A stretch of 64,000 bases of DNA, from assembly GCF_023546765.1 (NCBI RefSeq), contig NZ_CP097484.1:5029501-5093500 (forward strand), in the 5' to 3' direction. Positions within the stretch are counted from its first letter, which is position 1; each line of letters starts with the position of its first letter. Position numbers and translations under genes: made by a program. This document shows, one piece after another, positions 63,593 through 64,000 of this stretch. The DNA is from Methylobacterium tardum. GTDB taxonomy: Bacteria > Pseudomonadota > Alphaproteobacteria > Rhizobiales > Beijerinckiaceae. The notes under the pieces are model-generated. The model was given only the letters and a program-made list of their open reading frames with translations. It was not told where the DNA came from and did not search any database.

Positions 63593-63994
63593 TCAATGGA
63601 CCGTGTCGCAGCCTGACGGGACGCGTGTTGTCGCGCGCTTCGGGTCGGGCGCCCCTCGCATCATGGCGTGTACGGCGTCCTGCTGGAGTTGCTGAAACCG
63701 CTTGTTCAGAGCCTCGCGCTGGTGCTGCCGCTTCTGCCCAAGCTGGTTCAGAACCCGATCCTTCTCGTCGGCAGAACCGGACCAGCCCTCTAGGCGCTCG
63801 CAGTCGATCTGGTAGTTGAACTCGACATCAGCCAAGGCAGCCAAGGTGGCCTGGAGTGAGCCTGTCAGGTCTTCGAGATGGAGACCTGCTGCCCGTATCT
63901 CCAGCACCGGTGCAGCCCATTCCTCGGCTGGAAGATCGGTCGGGCCGGACGCGTTCAGGTTCGTGATCTTGAGAAGGACGTTGGACGCGGCCAC
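63593..63994 (-). CDS. Hypothetical helical protein, possibly truncated by the window edge
   Basis: At least 133 residues, rich in charged and aliphatic residues with no signal peptide. VLEIRAAGLHLEDLTGSLQA and DEKDRVLNQLGQKRQHQREA suggest a mostly helical protein, perhaps a coiled coil near the C-terminus. The first codon in view is GTG at 63994, but the frame stays open to the edge of the window, so the true start may lie beyond it. It converges on the PHB depolymerase gene (45 bp apart). I do not recognise the family. Confidence 0.5.
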   Translation of the reverse strand: MAASNVLLKITNLNASGPTDLPAEEWAAPVLEIRAAGLHLEDLTGSLQATLAALADVEFNYQIDCERLEGWSGSADEKDRVLNQLGQKRQHQREALNKRFQQLQQDAVHAMMRGAPDPKRATTRVPSGCDTVH

Positions 63995-64000
63995 CAGATT

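Overview
The window is GC-rich, densely coded DNA that looks like the chromosome of a Methylobacterium-like alphaproteobacterium (Rhizobiales). This is inferred from the gene set: HWE-family kinases fused to CheB/CheR, phasin plus intracellular PHB depolymerase, a class-GN sortase with its VIT/vWA substrate, DUF1236 and DUF6894-like small proteins, and dispersed palindromic intergenic repeats. No rRNA, tRNA, CRISPR array, phage or transposase gene was recognised.

Layout. 1-13.6 kb holds catabolic and redox genes: an amidohydrolase tail, a P450, an amidase divergent from a TetR regulator, a NemR-like regulator with a DJ-1/PfpI gene and matching operators, a chemoreceptor, a LysR/SDR/SnoaL group, and an operon of an NrtR-like Nudix protein, an SPFH protein and a NAD-kinase-like protein. 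14-19.6 kb holds the LPQTG protein/sortase pair, a small hypothetical/DCC pair and msrB-msrA. 19.7-36.5 kb is a signalling island: two very large CheB-CheR-PAS-HWE kinases, a stand-alone CheB, a response regulator, a PAS hybrid kinase and a LOV photoreceptor overlapping the second CheB-CheR kinase. ruvB, an SMP-30/MRJP-like protein and small proteins lie inside it. 36.7-45.2 kb holds small secreted proteins, a RecD2-like helicase, a CoiA-like nuclease, a type IA topoisomerase, DUF4186 and DUF72.

45.6-60.6 kb is the most interesting part: about 15 kb of codirectional minus-strand genes built round SrfB (actin/Hsp70-fold ATPase) and SrfC (P-loop GTPase-like). It also holds two paralogous SrfA-like membrane proteins (one fused to a trypsin domain), a second secreted trypsin-like protease, a Sel1 protein, a membrane protein, a secreted degenerate caspase-like protein and a TPR protein. 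The close spacing suggests one envelope-associated system with proteolytic effectors. Its function is unknown. 61.4-64 kb holds a phasin, a PHB depolymerase and a hypothetical.

Seven genes (NrtR-like, CheB-CheR kinase 1, PAS hybrid kinase, RecD2, CoiA, SrfA-trypsin, secreted trypsin) are broken by eight single-base shifts. Most lie in or next to short G/C runs, and in every case restoring one base per break gives a full-length frame. Base-calling errors are the simplest explanation; true pseudogenes are the alternative.
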